A stretch of 64,000 nt of DNA from Dipteris shenzhenensis (lineage: Eukaryota > Polypodiophyta > Polypodiopsida > Gleicheniales), in assembly GCA_047967505.1 (NCBI GenBank), contig CM106539.1, one strand, 5' to 3'. Under the pieces are notes generated by a model. It did not search any database. It was not told the origin of the DNA and saw nothing but the letters and a program-made list of their open reading frames with translations. Positions 44,222 through 56,175 of the stretch are shown one piece after another; position 1 is the first letter of the stretch; each line of letters begins with the position of its first letter. Both the position numbers and the translations under genes were made by a program.

Positions 44222-47200
44222 ACCTCCCACTTAAAGGACAATGTGCCTTTAAGGGGGAACAACAAGTGAGCATACTATCCAATGCCCATCAATACACGAC
44301 AATACTCAAACCGCTGGGTAGACTCTTCGTCAGGATATCTGCAGGGTTATCATTTGTATGAACCTTGACAAGCTCTATGCGCTTGTCCTCAAGTACCTCC
44401 CTGATGAAATGGTACCTGACCTCAATGTGTTTGGTCTTTGCATGAAAGACCGGATTCCGTGCTAACTGAATAGCACTCATGGAATCACTATGCAATGTCG
44501 GTACACCTGTATGAATCCCCAAATCTCCCACTAGCCGATCAAGCCATATAGCCTCCTTGCAACCCTCTATGGCTGCAACATACTCAGCCTCTGTGGTAGA
44601 CAAAGCAATGCACTTCTGTGCACGAGACATCCACGACATTGCACCACTTGCAAAGGTGAACACATAACTAGAAGTGGATCTCCTACTATCCACATGCCCT
44701 GCATGGTCTGAATCTGTGTACCCAAGTACATGCATGTCTACTCTACCAAAGCAGATGCACGTCTCCTTGGTACCCTTCATGTACCTCATGATGCACTTAA
44801 CTACCTCCCAATGCCTCTTTCCTGGATTAGCCATATACCGGCTAACAACTCCCACTGCAAATGCAATGTCTGGTCTAGTAGCTATCATAGCATACATAAG
44901 ACTCCCAACTGCTGATGCATAAGGAACCTTGGCCATCATGGCCCTTTCCTCATCTGATTTGGGACTATCTGTATGACTCAGTTTCACATATGGAGGCAAT
45001 GGAGTACTCACTGCCTTCCCCCCCTCCATATTGAAACGCTGCAATACTTTTGTAACATACTCTTTTTGTGAAAGCCAAAGGAGTTTCCTACTTTGATCAC
45101 GCGTGATGCGCATACCAAGAATATGACGTGCAAGTCCCAAATCCTTCATATCAAAGGCCTCATGCAACTTGGCCTTTAATGCATCTAGCTCATAAGTATT
45201 CTTGCTAGCCAATAGCATATCATCCACATATAGTGCCAAGATTATCAGGCTATTATCCTTAGCCCTTTTAGTGTAGAGGCAGTGATCAATTTCACTCCTT
45301 CTAAAACCCTGGGACCGAATGAAAGCATCAAACTTCTGATACCATTCTCTAGGCACTTGCTTAAGACCATAGAGACTCTTCTTCAGCTTGCAAACTAAAT
45401 GCTCTTTGCCCTTTTCTTCAAAGCCTTCCGGCTGCACGATGTAAATTTCCTCATGCAAATCCCCATGCAAGAAAGCTGTCTTGACATCCATCTGCATAAG
45501 CTCCATATCCTCTGATGCCACTAGTCCAAGCATGCATCTAAGTGTGGTCATCTTCACAACTGGAGAGAATATCTCATCAAAATCCACACCCTTCTCTTGC
45601 TTGAACTCTTTAGCGACCAAACGGGCCTTGTACCTAGGCACATCATCACCTGCGACCTTCATTTTGTAGACCCATTTACATGGCAATGCTTTCTTTCCAT
45701 GTGGCAAAGAAACCAAGTCCCAAGTATTATTCTTCATAAGTGAACTCATCTCTGATTGCATAGCATACTCCCACTTGCGTTGACCCTCGTGCATCATAGC
45801 CTCTCTGTAGCAAGAAGGCTCCCTGCAATCAGTAAGCATCACATAGTCTACCCCTGCAACAAACTGATCAGGCGGTCTAGACACTCTAGATGATCTTCTC
45901 AAGGGCTTTTCAGCTTGCTGTCCCATCTGCATATCAGCCACATTTGGCTCATCATTTCCACCAATAGATGATCCATCATCTACCCTTGATTGTATACCTG
46001 TGGGAGTACTTGGTGGTACCATTTCTTGCACATTTGGTGCATGGACAACTTGTTGTCTATCAACATATGCAGGTGTATTCACATCTTGGAAAGTGATTCT
46101 CCTCATTTCCACATCCTTCATGGGTGCCTTATGCATCTTCTTCTCATTGAAGACTACATCATGGCTGCATATGATCTTCTTTGCTTCTGGATCCCAGAGA
46201 CGATAGCCCATCTCTCCACTTTCACCATAACCCAGAAAGATGCATTTCCTAGACTTAGGATCTAGCTTCTTTCGAAGCTCTTTGGCACATGTGCATATGC
46301 CTCACACCCAAATATATGCAAATGAGAGTAAGAGGGCTTCTTGCCACTCCATGCCTCTTCAGGAATACCACCATCCAAACTCTTACTAGGTGATCTATTG
46401 ATCACATGCACTACAGTCTCAGCCCAAAAACCACCAGAAAGACTTGCATTGGAAGGCATGCATTGCAACCTTTCTTGAATGGTACGGTTCATCTTTTCTG
46501 CAACTGGATTTTGCTCTAGAGTACGAGGGGATGTGAGCTCCCTCTTAATCCCACATGTATCATAGAAATGCTAAAAGTCATGAGAGAGATACTCTCCACC
46601 ATTGTCAGTCCGTAGGCATTTAAGCGTTCTACCTGACTGATTCTCAACCAAGGCCAGCCATTTCTGAAATACCTGGAACACATCACTCTTTCGAGCTATA
46701 GCATAAGCCCACACTTTCCTAGTTGCATCATCAATGAATGTCACATAGTATTCAGCCCCGCCTAATGACCATGTAGGCATGGGACCACATAGTCTGAATG
46801 CACCAAATCAAGCTTTTCAAACTCTTTCTTTTCCCTTCTTTTATGGGATGATTTAGTCTGCTTCTCATAGAGACAATGCTCACAAAATTCAAAATCAGAG
46901 AAACTCAAATGCGATACATAACCCAAACGGCATAAGAGTTTCATTCCATTCTGCTCATGTGCCCCAACCTGCAATGCCACAAAGAAGTGCTTGGCTGCTC
47001 GGTTATTGCAACAACATGATCAAATACCCTTGATACACGTAAGGGATACAAAGTCCCACACTTGGCACCCCTGGCCAAAAGCATAGAGCCCTTTTGAATT
47101 TTCCAACTCTGAAAGCCAAAAGTGTGTGAAAACTAGCATCATCTAGCTGACCCACTGAAATAAGACTCGGTCAACTTAGACACATGTCTCACATGTTTCA

Positions 47201-47610
47201 AAATAAATGCAGACCCATTTGCAAAAGAAAACTTTATGTCACCTACTCCCACTATGTCACATGCATAGTCATTTCCAAGATGCACACAACCTGTCTTTCC
47301 ACTGTCATAAGTGGAGAACCATTCCCTATGGGGAGTAACATGGAATGAAGCACCAGAATCCAAAATTCAATCCTGGGAATATGCATCATCTGAAGTGGTA
47401 AGCAACTCTGCAGATAAACTAAACATGAAGAGAACGTCATTGTCACTATCATGTGTGATTGCATTGATCTCCTCGATCTTCACTTTTCCTTTGTCCTCCC
47501 TTGGACTCTCTTCCTTTCGATTTGCACCCCAATTTGCATTCTTTTTCTTATCCTTTTGCTCTCTTTTCAGCTTGTAGCAATCCTTTTTCATTAGGCCCTT
47601 GTCATAATAG
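44049..47610 (-). mobile_element. Inner Ty1/copia element, minus strand, lacking its 5' end
   Basis: Its 3' LTR (44221-44049, TGTAGGGG...CTCACA) lies directly against the outer 5' LTR. Reading toward higher coordinates are RNase H, RT, integrase, protease and the zinc-knuckle end of gag. The element then stops at about 47605-47610, where outer-element RT sequence on the opposite strand begins. The front of gag, the PBS and the 5' LTR are absent. The site is consistent with insertion into the outer element followed by a large deletion. Confidence 0.88.
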
Positions 47611-47618
47611 GGAACCAT
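44289..47618 (-). pseudogene. Copia gag(end)-protease-integrase-RT-RNase H polyprotein remnant
   Basis: From the 5' side (high coordinates): a zinc-knuckle remnant (KGLMKKDCYK), the protease motif LDSGASFHVT at about 47360 (preceding Trp codon now TGA), an integrase with LVHSD, TDNGGEY and an AEKMNRTIQER block, then an uninterrupted 640-codon stretch (46211-44289) with RT (KWVYKMKVAGD, MDVKTAFLHGDL, catalytic YVDDM) and RNase H (YTDSDHAGHVDSRRS, LSTTEAEY). Stops and frameshifts affect protease and integrase only (about 47373, 47140, 46780 and 46570). The order PR-IN-RT-RH defines Ty1/copia. Confidence 0.92.
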
Positions 47619-48527
47619 GAAGAGAAGATCTCACAGACGAAGCATTTGCTAGGAAGAGAGTTTGAAATGACAAAACTCGGACTGATGCATTTTTGTTTGG
47701 GGATTGAAGTTTGGGAGGAGCCGAAACAGATCTTCATTTCACAGCTGAAGTATGCTGGAGAGATACTAAAGGCATTTGGCATGGCTGAGTGCAAGACAGT
47801 GGTACCCCTATGGAGGTTGACGTGAAGCTCTCAAACGAGGATTCATCACCACTGGTGGACGAAGCGAAGTACAGAAGGCTTGTGGGCAGCTTGATCTGCT
47901 TGTGCAACACACGGCTGGACATCAGCTTTGCGACTGGTTTACTAAGCAGGTTTTCCAATAAGCCTCGAGAGAACCATTGGAGGGCAGGGATGCGGGTGCT
48001 GAAATACATCAAAGGCACACTTGATTATGGTATCACCTATACCAAGGGCAACATCTTGACCGGATTCTATGACTCGGATTGGGCAGGAGACGTGGACAGC
48101 AGGAGATCAGTGACAGGGTACTGTTTCTCACTTGGATCTGGAGTTGTGTCATGGGTCAGCAAGAAGAAACCCACAGTTGCTCTTTCTTCTACCGAGGCTG
48201 AGTACAAATCTGCATGCTTTGCTTCTTGCAAGGCAATGTGGTTGAGGAGGATTTTGGGGGACATGGGTGCAGTGCAGAACAAGCCTATGCAGTTATCATG
48301 TGACAATCAGAGTTGTATGGCGATTGCAAAGAACCCAATGTTCCACGCTCGCGCACAAAACACATTAAGAGTCAATATCACTTTGTGTGCAAGCTCATCA
48401 TGGATGGAGAGGTCGACTTGGTGTACTGTCTGACTACAGAGAATGCTACGAACATCTTCACGAATGCTCTTGGAAGAGACTTGCTGCAGAGGCATCTTCA
48501 TCGACTTGGCATTGGGCCGAAAAAGTA
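47605..48527 (+). pseudogene. RT end and RNase H of the outer copia element
   Basis: The sequence opens with EEKISQTKHLLGREFEMTK and LGIEVW, the late RT region of copia pol, so about two thirds of RT and everything before it are gone. RNase H follows with YDSDWAGDVDSRRSVTGY and LSSTEAEY and ends at a TAA after HRLGIGPKK. Frameshifts occur near 47800 and 48354. It has the opposite orientation to the inner element next to it. Confidence 0.88.
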
Positions 48528-48548
48528 AGTTCACTTGCAGGTGGACAT

Positions 48549-48558
48549 TGAGGGGGGG
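48549..48558 (+). other. Polypurine tract of the outer copia element
   Basis: TGAGGGGGGG lies immediately before the 3' LTR start TGTTAGAT, the usual plus-strand primer site. Confidence 0.8.
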
Positions 48559-49289
48559 TGTTAGATATCAATGCTCCACTCTCATGTAACTATGTGGGAA
48601 CCAGCTAACTCTACTTATAAGCCCCCCATATGAGGAGAAGGCATTTGAGTAGCTCGGTTATCCGGTAGGTCTTGGTTTGACACCAAATGGGGGCCATGTG
48701 TGGTTTGATGGCTAGACGGCTTCAGATAGAGTTGGCACACCACCAACTAGGCTACATGCAAGTGCGGGAAGGCATCCCTTGACTGACCGCACTGAGGGTA
48801 GATGGAGCATTTCCCGAGGCATCCCACTCTTGGGTTGCGAGGCCCGTTTGGAGCCTCAGATGATCCCGGAGGGCTATGGGCTGAACGAAGACTGTAGGTT
48901 AGTTGCTCTGTTTTGCGCACTGCTTCTATCATATGGTCGGTGGCCTATTTTGGGACTGACCCCTAGTCGACCATTTTGGGCGGACTGGGTTGGCCACCCA
49001 ATTGAGCCTAACCAACTATTACTGGTGGCTATATAAGAGCACGCCCGTGAAGCCCATTTTATCACTGGCTACAACAACCCTGATTTCTTAGCATCCAGCC
49101 TCCATCTTCTACTGTTTCCAGCATGCCATCGAAGCTTCTTTCATAGGAGCGCACGGCTGGGAGGCAACGCCATCTATTGTATCAGTTCTACAATAATCAA
49201 ATTTTTGATTTTCCATGCTATCTTGTTTTCTCTCTTGCGTACGAGATCCTATAATTTGTTGAGCATAGACGTTGTATTATTTTCTTACA
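48559..49289 (+). repeat. 3' LTR of the outer copia element (731 bp)
   Basis: Starts TGTTAGAT, ends TTCTTACA and is followed by the GGTCT duplication. A TATA box (GGCTATATAAGAGC) lies near 49029. Downstream, 'caataatcaaa' may be part of the poly(A) region. Limits are fixed by the match to the 5' LTR fragment and by the target-site duplication. Confidence 0.88.
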
Positions 49290-49294
49290 GGTCT
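49290..49294. repeat. Target-site duplication GGTCT, right copy
   Basis: Identical to 43948-43952 and adjacent to the CA end of the outer copia 3' LTR. Confidence 0.85.
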
Positions 49295-50380
49295 CTGGTC
49301 TCCAAAGGGAATATGTACTTTCATGCTTCTACTTCACATACTCATAGTAATCAAGCAACACACAATTGGCTGGAACAATAATACCATAGGGACTTTCACA
49401 TAATCTTGTATTAGCTATTGGCCTTTTTGCTAAAATTTATCTAGCAGGCCTTCTTTTCTCAACCAACTATAGCATAGAATGGCGGACATGTCGACGAAGG
49501 GGTTCTCCATGTCTGTCGACTCTGTTCATCCTAAGCGGCCGAACATGTTAGAGAACATACCTCTGAGCCTGGATGCAACCGAAGGTGTAGGTGAGTTGGG
49601 AGATGCTACACTTTAATGAAGGGGGCTTCCGAGGCCCTTAGACTCGAGGGGTCTTGCATCACTCCTTCAAGGCTCTCTGTTTCGTCTGAACTAGATGGAG
49701 TTTCTGGACGGGGACCTATTAAATATTTGTCTTCCAAATTGCAAGATATGGTCAAAGTAGCACTCTTTCAAGTATGACTAGATGAGTTTTAACCCTCAAG
49801 CCTTATGGGCAAAGAGGTTAGGTTGATTGCATATGTGTTTTAGTAATGGTGGTCTATCATGCTATAATTTTATGCCATACAAAAAAGTGTCTATAAATTT
49901 CTTCATATATCCCATGGTTGGGATATCAAGGATTGCATATGAGATTTAAAATAAATAAATTAATAAATAAATGAGTGAATGAATAAATAAATAAATAAGT
50001 AAGTAAATATATATACACACATATACTCTCTAAATCCGTTGCAATAAATGTAAAACTTTTGATTTATGCATATTTTGATTTATGCTTGTTTTAAGTGCCA
50101 GAAAGTCCAAATTATGTATAAATAAAAAGTTTTGTTTTAATTGAAAGGGATCTAGAGTAAGAGCTTTCTTTTTGTGGAATAGTTTTTGCAGATCATTGCT
50201 AGTGATTCTGTACCTACAATGCACTATCAAACCAAAATGTATAGTAGAGCTTTCTTTTAGTGGAAGAGATTTTGCAGATTATTGTGCGGGTTGAGGGAGA
50301 TCCCATAGAGGTGACACCTTTCAAAAATGAGTCATAGGTACTTGAGATGGTCATTCCACTTGGAATGAACACACAAGTCA
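49295..50380. other. AT-rich DNA with an (AATA)n-like tract
   Basis: No gene recognised. A run of aata, aatg and aagt repeats lies at about 49945-50020, ending in tatatatacacacata. Confidence 0.55.
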
Positions 50381-50404
50381 TGAGGTGCATACACTGAGGC
50401 AAAT

Positions 50405-51360
50405 TCAAAGTTTTTTCCTGAATAAGACATCCATCCATCTGCCTTGTGCATCATTGAAGGCAATCGTGAGCTGAAGATCATGCTTCACTATAAAGACGAC
50501 TACTGAAAAAGAATGCTGCCCAGCATGGAAGATATCATAACCAGCAAAATGACCATGCTGTTCAGTGTACATGTGTTGGTGATGCTCTTGTAAAGCCACT
50601 ATGTCAGGCTGCAAATGATGGAGATACACCCATACTATCTTCCATTTACTAGCATCGCATAAACCCTGTACATTCGAATGTCAAACATTTGATTTGTGAT
50701 AACATATTTACAGTTTATGTACATTGAAAGCAAAGCCGACTCAAGCCTTGCATATCCACCGCAGGGTCAAAACCTCTACCTTGAGGTGACAAAGGTGTTT
50801 GATGAGAGGACAGTAAACCCACCACATCCTCTTCCAGAAACAGAGTGCGACTGGCTGTCACAGCAGCCCAAGTAATGCCAATACCTGAATTTTCTTCAGG
50901 TGTATGGCCATTAGATTCAGTACCCTTCCATGTGCGAGGAGGCAAAGGTCTCTGAGCTGTGCGAGTTTTCCTCGGTGTTTGCCAAACTTCTTGTAAGGTT
51001 TTTCTTTTCCCTTAGATTGAGAAGTGGAAGGCAACGAGATAGGAGCATTCCCTGTAGAAACCATTGGTGCTTTGCCTTTATCTTGAACTGTATAAACCTG
51101 TTTATTGCCTTTGTTTTTGAATCCAGAAGACCCACCAGTGTCCTAATGCTGCATCTGTGTAGGCATAGCTTCTTGTGGCATTCTTTGCACCCGCAAAGGA
51201 TATTGTGAAGCCATATGCCCGAATTTCTTGCATTCAAAACAAGCTCCTGCAAAGATGCAATGCACTTTGTGATGCCATTGCCAAAAGCACCTAGATTTCC
51301 TGAATTGGTTCCTGCATTGGAGATCCTCCAACATGTGTGGGAGCAATTTCCCATTGAGGA
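50405..51360 (-). pseudogene. LINE remnant: ORF1 zinc knuckle and start of endonuclease
   Basis: On the minus strand an ORF1-like segment (51346-50858) has the knuckle CFECKKFGHMASQY, in which the last Cys of C-x2-C-x4-H-x4-C is Tyr, followed by a Lys/Gly/Ser-rich tail as in plant LINE ORF1 proteins. Further downstream (50629-50405) is an endonuclease start, LQPDIVALQEHH. The rest of ORF2 is absent. It is a different LINE lineage from LINE A by sequence. Frames are interrupted and the fragment is dead. Confidence 0.6.
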
Positions 51361-51419
51361 AGCAAGAAAAATGCAGTCAAAGATTATCCTTGAATACTTT
51401 CAGGGTATGATTGAACAAG

Positions 51420-51760
51420 GTTCAACTTCATTGGAGGGACCTAAGGTGCAAGAATCCACACATGAGAAAGGAAGTGATGAGACACGCCATGTAGACCTAG
51501 TTCATGGTAATACAAATGAGAGAGGAACTAGAGTAAATGAGACAGAACACATTGTAGCAATGGATGAGGGTCTTGTACACGTGGATGCTTACAAGGGATC
51601 TACATCTGAGACATGAATTGAATTGGTGGAGACAAGACATGCATCAGATGATACAAGACATGCACATGCATGTCAGACAGAAATTGAATTGAGTGAGACA
51701 CGACATGCATCAGATAAGACAGGACATGCACACACATCTCTTGTTCATGAACTTGGACTC
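51420..51760. repeat. Short imperfect repeats 'gagacacgacatgcatcaga'
   Basis: Several related phrases ('gagacacgccatg', 'gagacaagacatgcatcag', 'gagacacgacatgcatcag', 'ggacatgcacac') follow one another in a small degenerate array. A plus-strand frame of 133 codons here looks like a by-product. Confidence 0.5.
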
Positions 51761-53125
51761 TACTTGCACCTATTGGGATATTCATGCTATTTTGAAGATC
51801 TTCCTCTTTCAAATAAAATAGAGCCTGAAAAACTACATCAACTTTAGCAAAACTTGAAGCATATTTTTCCTTTTTGATAGCTTTCAGCCACATTGCATAA
51901 CCTTACCATCAAGCTCAATATTTTGTTTCTCTATTGCATCCCTTTTTTAACTACTCATACTTGATACCAAGCTGTTTGCTAAGGAAGTCCTATAAAACCT
52001 TCATGCATTTCAGTCCAACTATCATTCTACTCCAAGCATTGAACGAGTCTATCCAATACTTGAGCAACGGATGGATATCCTGAGCTGCTTGTCCTTTGTG
52101 CCCTCTTTCTCATAAAACTAAGTTGAAAAAATTATCCATGATAACCTCATATAAAAGATGAAAAATGCATTCAACTGAACTTCAAAGAGCATTCTCACAA
52201 CTAAAAAAGCAATCTCTTAATCTTTGATTTGTACTTTAACTCCTCAAGCATCACCTTAGCATTTAGTGTAGCATCAACCTTCAAAAATAGTCTAGAATGT
52301 TCTATCTGGGAGTGGGACAGTGGTGGAACAAGTGTTTAGAAGCCTAGAAATATGATTGTTGGAAGGTGGAGAGGAAAAAGATGGGCCTGGCAAGATGCCT
52401 AGCACTTGCATAGTGCAAATAATGGATGATGATTTGGCAGTTGACCCAGAAGCCAGCGTAATTCGCATGGCCCTTCCCCATTGCAGCGTACCTTGCTCCA
52501 ATGGCTTGTCCACAAGGACATGCAATGACAAGTGGTGAAATGGGTTAAAGAGGCTACCCATCCTAGGTGGTACCAGATCCGATGAAGAAGGAAAAGATGA
52601 TCCAAAGGGTGTAGTTTGTGGAGCCTCCTAGTGGAACTAGCTCAAAGTGGGAGTGGGGTTCAACTTGCACGGGACGTTCCATGACCTGTTTCAGTAGCCA
52701 AAACCACAATTTTTAAAAAAATCAACTATAGATGCAAGCAAGGTTGGAGAGCCAAAAGTGGAGTCCCTCCTAGATGCACCCATTCATATTTGTGAGGTGG
52801 TTGTTGTCGCTGGTACCACAATTTCACAAGCAGCTTATCCAACCTCTAAAGCAGCACTTAAAGACCGCTATAGCATGTTGCATCATCAGGGAGAAGAGAA
52901 AATCCAGGATGCATTGTTAGAGCAATGCAATTTTAAGCAACTTCAAAGGGCATTATTTTGTGGCAAAGATCTGCAAAAGATCACATTTGCAAAGTTTGCA
53001 TGCTTCATTGAGAAACATAAAGTCCTCACCATAGATACATTCACACACAATGGGTGTCCTAAATAACTGGTTATATAACCACTCTTCGCCAAAATATGTA
53101 ACTATCCATGTAGCGAAATGATCGA
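51761..53125. other. Unrecognised DNA with one 102-codon plus-strand frame
   Basis: The frame at 52758-53066 encodes a 102-residue sequence with no motif I recognise and no clear gene structure around it. The remaining DNA shows nothing further. It may be part of old retroelements. Confidence 0.35.
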
Positions 53126-53311
53126 TCAATATAATACATGAAGTCTTTGTTTGTAGACTTTAGCTTTATCCCCCTTCTCATTCGTATTGGCTGCTTTCCA
53201 TGCTTTTTTTACTGTCTTGCAGTCGTGGTCGTACCAGTGATTGCATGGCTCCTTCCCTTGCTCTTTGTGAAGCATTCCTGGGCTGTTTCCTATAGAATTT
53301 CTGTCATACAA
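53126..53311 (-). pseudogene. Possible LINE ORF2 linker fragment
   Basis: The minus-strand frame contains NHWYDHDCKTVKKAWKAAN, like the segment between endonuclease and RT in plant LINE ORF2 (typically 'W.D..CK..K'). There are no flanking endonuclease or RT motifs in register. This is a weak call. Confidence 0.3.
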
Positions 53312-54069
53312 TTATTTATGTCTTGGCATGTGTAAGGCATTTGACATTGCACTATCTTTGTCTCTAATTTCTGTTCGTAAATGTGAGCCTTTTTATAATC
53401 CATTCTTAATCTGGTATGTGTTGTAGTTTCTTGTTTCTCTACATCATACTTAATCCCTTTGAGTCCCTTTGAGTTCTAAGATAGATTAGCTTGGACTCAT
53501 AAAGAGAATCTTGAGATAGTGCAAAGTGATTGATTGTTATTACTTCAAATGAACCTCCCTTTTATAGAAGTGGGTACTTACATCCATATGCATGCATGAC
53601 ACAACCTTTGAATAGCCGTTAGACGCTGGATGGAGAGAGCACACACAAAGTGATAGCTTCAATGAAATTGTGCTCCATACTCAAGAGCATTTTCAACAGC
53701 ACTATCCACCTCAAATCAGTGCCAAAATGTCCAACTCAAGTGACCAGTAGATGGACATACTAGAGGATCAAACCACTTGAGAACGAGACCAAATTAACCC
53801 GAACCTGAATGGCTGGACTTGTCCATCCGAAATGCAAAAGCTATACATTGAAAAGCAAAAAACCAACCACCTGCTAGTTGCAGCCACGCCTCTACATTTG
53901 CAACGTTGTCTTCCGCCTCACGCTCGCATGACCACCGATGCCACTGCCCTCTCTGCCATACACAAATGCAGAGCCGCCCATGCTGATTTCACCTCTCGTG
54001 CGGATGTGCCTCACGATTGCGTCATTGCACTCCACCTCTTCTTTGTGTCGTCATCGTCCGTTGCATCCC

Positions 54070-54300
54070 CTTCGTCCGTCTGTTGCTTGCAAGGTTCCTA
54101 CTTAGGTTAACCTACAGAGGTTAGGTTTGGCAAGTTGGGTTAGCTACCTATTAGTAGGTTCAGGATAGATTAGCTAGTTTTGGGCTAGATTAGGTTAGTG
54201 CTAACTTGGGCTAGGCTAGGTTAGGTTAACCTAACTAGTCTTCAATTGGTAGGTTAGGTTGGGTTGGACTAAGTCAGTGTACTAACTATCATAGAGGTCT
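54070..54300. repeat. Degenerate (TTAGGT/GGGCTAG)-rich tract
   Basis: Repeated phrases 'ggttaggttt', 'gggttagct', 'gggctagatt', 'aggttagtg', 'ggctaggctagg' and 'ttaggttaacct' follow one another over about 200 bp. It is reminiscent of, but not equal to, plant telomere repeats (TTTAGGG). Confidence 0.6.
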
Positions 54301-54584
54301 TAGGTAAGTGCTATCCTAACAGTCCTAGGTGACATAAATCCCCCCCCCCCGGCCAAAAAAAAAAGAAAAGAAAAAAACTCAGATTTTCCAGCCTCTTTTA
54401 GGGGCTTTCCACAACCCTATTTGGCTCATTCGGGCCCCGTTTCTAAGCTTCTTCAACGTTGTTTCTCTTGAGCAGGATATGGTAAGGAAAATAAATTTAG
54501 TTTGCTCAAAGATGCCTATCGTGCCTTGGTAAGCTAGTAACACCTCGTTGAAATTGGGTGGTCGTAGTTTAAGGAGTATCTCAT

Positions 54585-55640
54585 TCTTTTCTTGGAATGT
54601 GAGGGACTGTTGCCTCCCCTCAAAGTAACGAACATACATAGAGCTAATAAGGAAACGCAGCCCAAATTTGGTTCTACTGCAAGAGCTCAAATGCAAAGAG
54701 AGTGATCCTTTTCTATTTTCTCGATGTCGTGCAAGGTACTGATTGTTTTTTAACTGTCCCATTCATGGTAGGGGGGTGCTACTGTGGCTACCAAGCTAAA
54801 TCTGAGTGGTTGAGAACTGTTTAAGCATGCTAATGGTTGCTTCATGGTAGCAGCTTCAGTGTAGGTGGAGAATGTGAACTTATGTGTGAGTGCCAAATGA
54901 GTCAGGAAAGAGACTAGCATGTTGGGATGCCTTAGATTGAAAGGTCACTGATGGTCCCTAGATTCATGCTTGGGACTATAATATTACTGAGATAGAAGGT
55001 GATAGATCCCATTCTAGTGGAGGCTTAACAATAGCTGAAGTGGAGGTGTGGGAGCAACTTTTCCTGAATTTTGGTTTGGTTGGCAGTGCAAAACTAGATG
55101 CCACTAGACATGGAAGATTCTCGTGGTGCAATAGGAGAAAGGGAGAAGCCTACAGAGTGGGAAGACTGGATAGAATTTATGCCTCAGGCGAAGGTTGGTG
55201 GATGAGAGCACCTAATGGAAGTGCACTACTTGCTGGACACTTGCTTATCCGATCATCTGCTAGTAGTATGGAGGTTTGGGTTGCCCACAGTGATTGATAT
55301 TCCCATGATATTCCTTTTAATTCAAGGTGAGATTTTTGCAATCAAGGAAGTTCTACCATATGATAAGAAGAACTTGGAGGGAGGCTCATCTTCATTTGGA
55401 GGACTTGAGTCAGAGATGGGATTATGCTATGAGAGCTGTTGTATAGGTAGCCAGAATTGAGAGAATAATGACAAGATGGTCAAATGGAAGATTGAAGAGT
55501 TAACTCACTGGAGAGTAGATTTAAGGGATGCCTTTGAGAGCTCCCTTGGAGATTGCATCGTAACCAACTTGTTGGTGGAAGTGGAATAGGAAATGAATTC
55601 AAGAGAGATGGAGAAGGCGGAAAGACTTTGGGAAACCTAA
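54585..55640 (+). pseudogene. LINE endonuclease fragment (third LINE lineage)
   Basis: An endonuclease domain of a plant L1-type element, plus strand, in pieces: FSWNVRDC and PNLVLLQELKCKE (about 54590-54700), then after several stops LDATRHGRFSWCNRRKGEA and VGRLDRIYASG (55085-55190), and in the next frame LSDHLLVVWRFGLP (about 55233-55280), the C-terminal SDHxxV active-site block. A linker-like WKIEELTHWRVDLRDAF follows near 55485. RT is missing. Many stops and at least one frameshift. Confidence 0.7.
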
Positions 55641-55708
55641 TGATGCTCTAAGAACAGTAGATCTCGCCTAACATGTCGTAAGAGGCTGGCTTTTCTCTCC
55701 CGTAGGGT

Positions 55709-55873
55709 GGGTGATTTGATCCGATCTTTCCAAGGAGGGGACTCTACTATTGTAGGGGGGCTTCTCTCTGAGGTTAAGCCACCTATCCCCATCAGGGATA
55801 GGTGATCCAATATTTCCAAGGAGGGACTCCACTATTGAATAAGGGCTTCTCTATGAGGGGAGTCCACCCATCA
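55709..55873. repeat. Imperfect tandem duplication, about 95-bp period
   Basis: 'gatccgatctttccaaggagggg...ggcttctctctgaggttaagccacc' is followed by 'gatccaatatttccaaggaggg...ggcttctctatgaggggagtccacc'. The copies are diverged. Confidence 0.75.
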
Positions 55874-56009
55874 GTTGATGATTGAGGAGAGCAACATGTA
55901 TATCCATAGAGCAATGGATCTGTATATTATGCATATTGGGAGTGGTTGAGACAAAGGAGTAATTTATTTATGCTTACCAATGCAAATTTAATTTAATTTA
56001 ATTTTGTTT

Positions 56010-56017
56010 GTGTGTGT

Positions 56018-56064
<47 letters not shown>

Positions 56065-56069
56065 TTGAC

Positions 56070-56150
<81 letters not shown>

Positions 56151-56175
56151 TAGGAAAATAGAGGGAGAGAAAGAG
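56010..56175. repeat. Compound (GT)n-(GA)n-(GT)n-(GA)n microsatellite
   Basis: Alternating GT and GA runs of 20-45 bp. Frames through it give only repetitive peptides. Confidence 0.95.

Larger units (their letters stand above)
43953..49289 (+). mobile_element. Outer Ty1/copia element, plus strand, interrupted and internally deleted
   Basis: The element begins TGTTAGAT at 43953 and ends CA at 49289, flanked on both sides by GGTCT. Only the first 96 bp of its 5' LTR remain before a second copia element (minus strand) interrupts it. Its own sequence resumes near 47605 in the reverse transcriptase and runs through RNase H to a complete 731-bp 3' LTR. The rest of the 5' LTR, gag, protease, integrase and the front of the RT are missing. 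The retained LTR parts differ at 6 of 96 positions, all transitions, indicating an old insertion. Confidence 0.9.

Noticed and set aside
44674-46265. Plus-strand frames opposite the inner copia pol
   Set aside because: They are shadows of the intact 640-codon minus-strand RT-RNase H frame.
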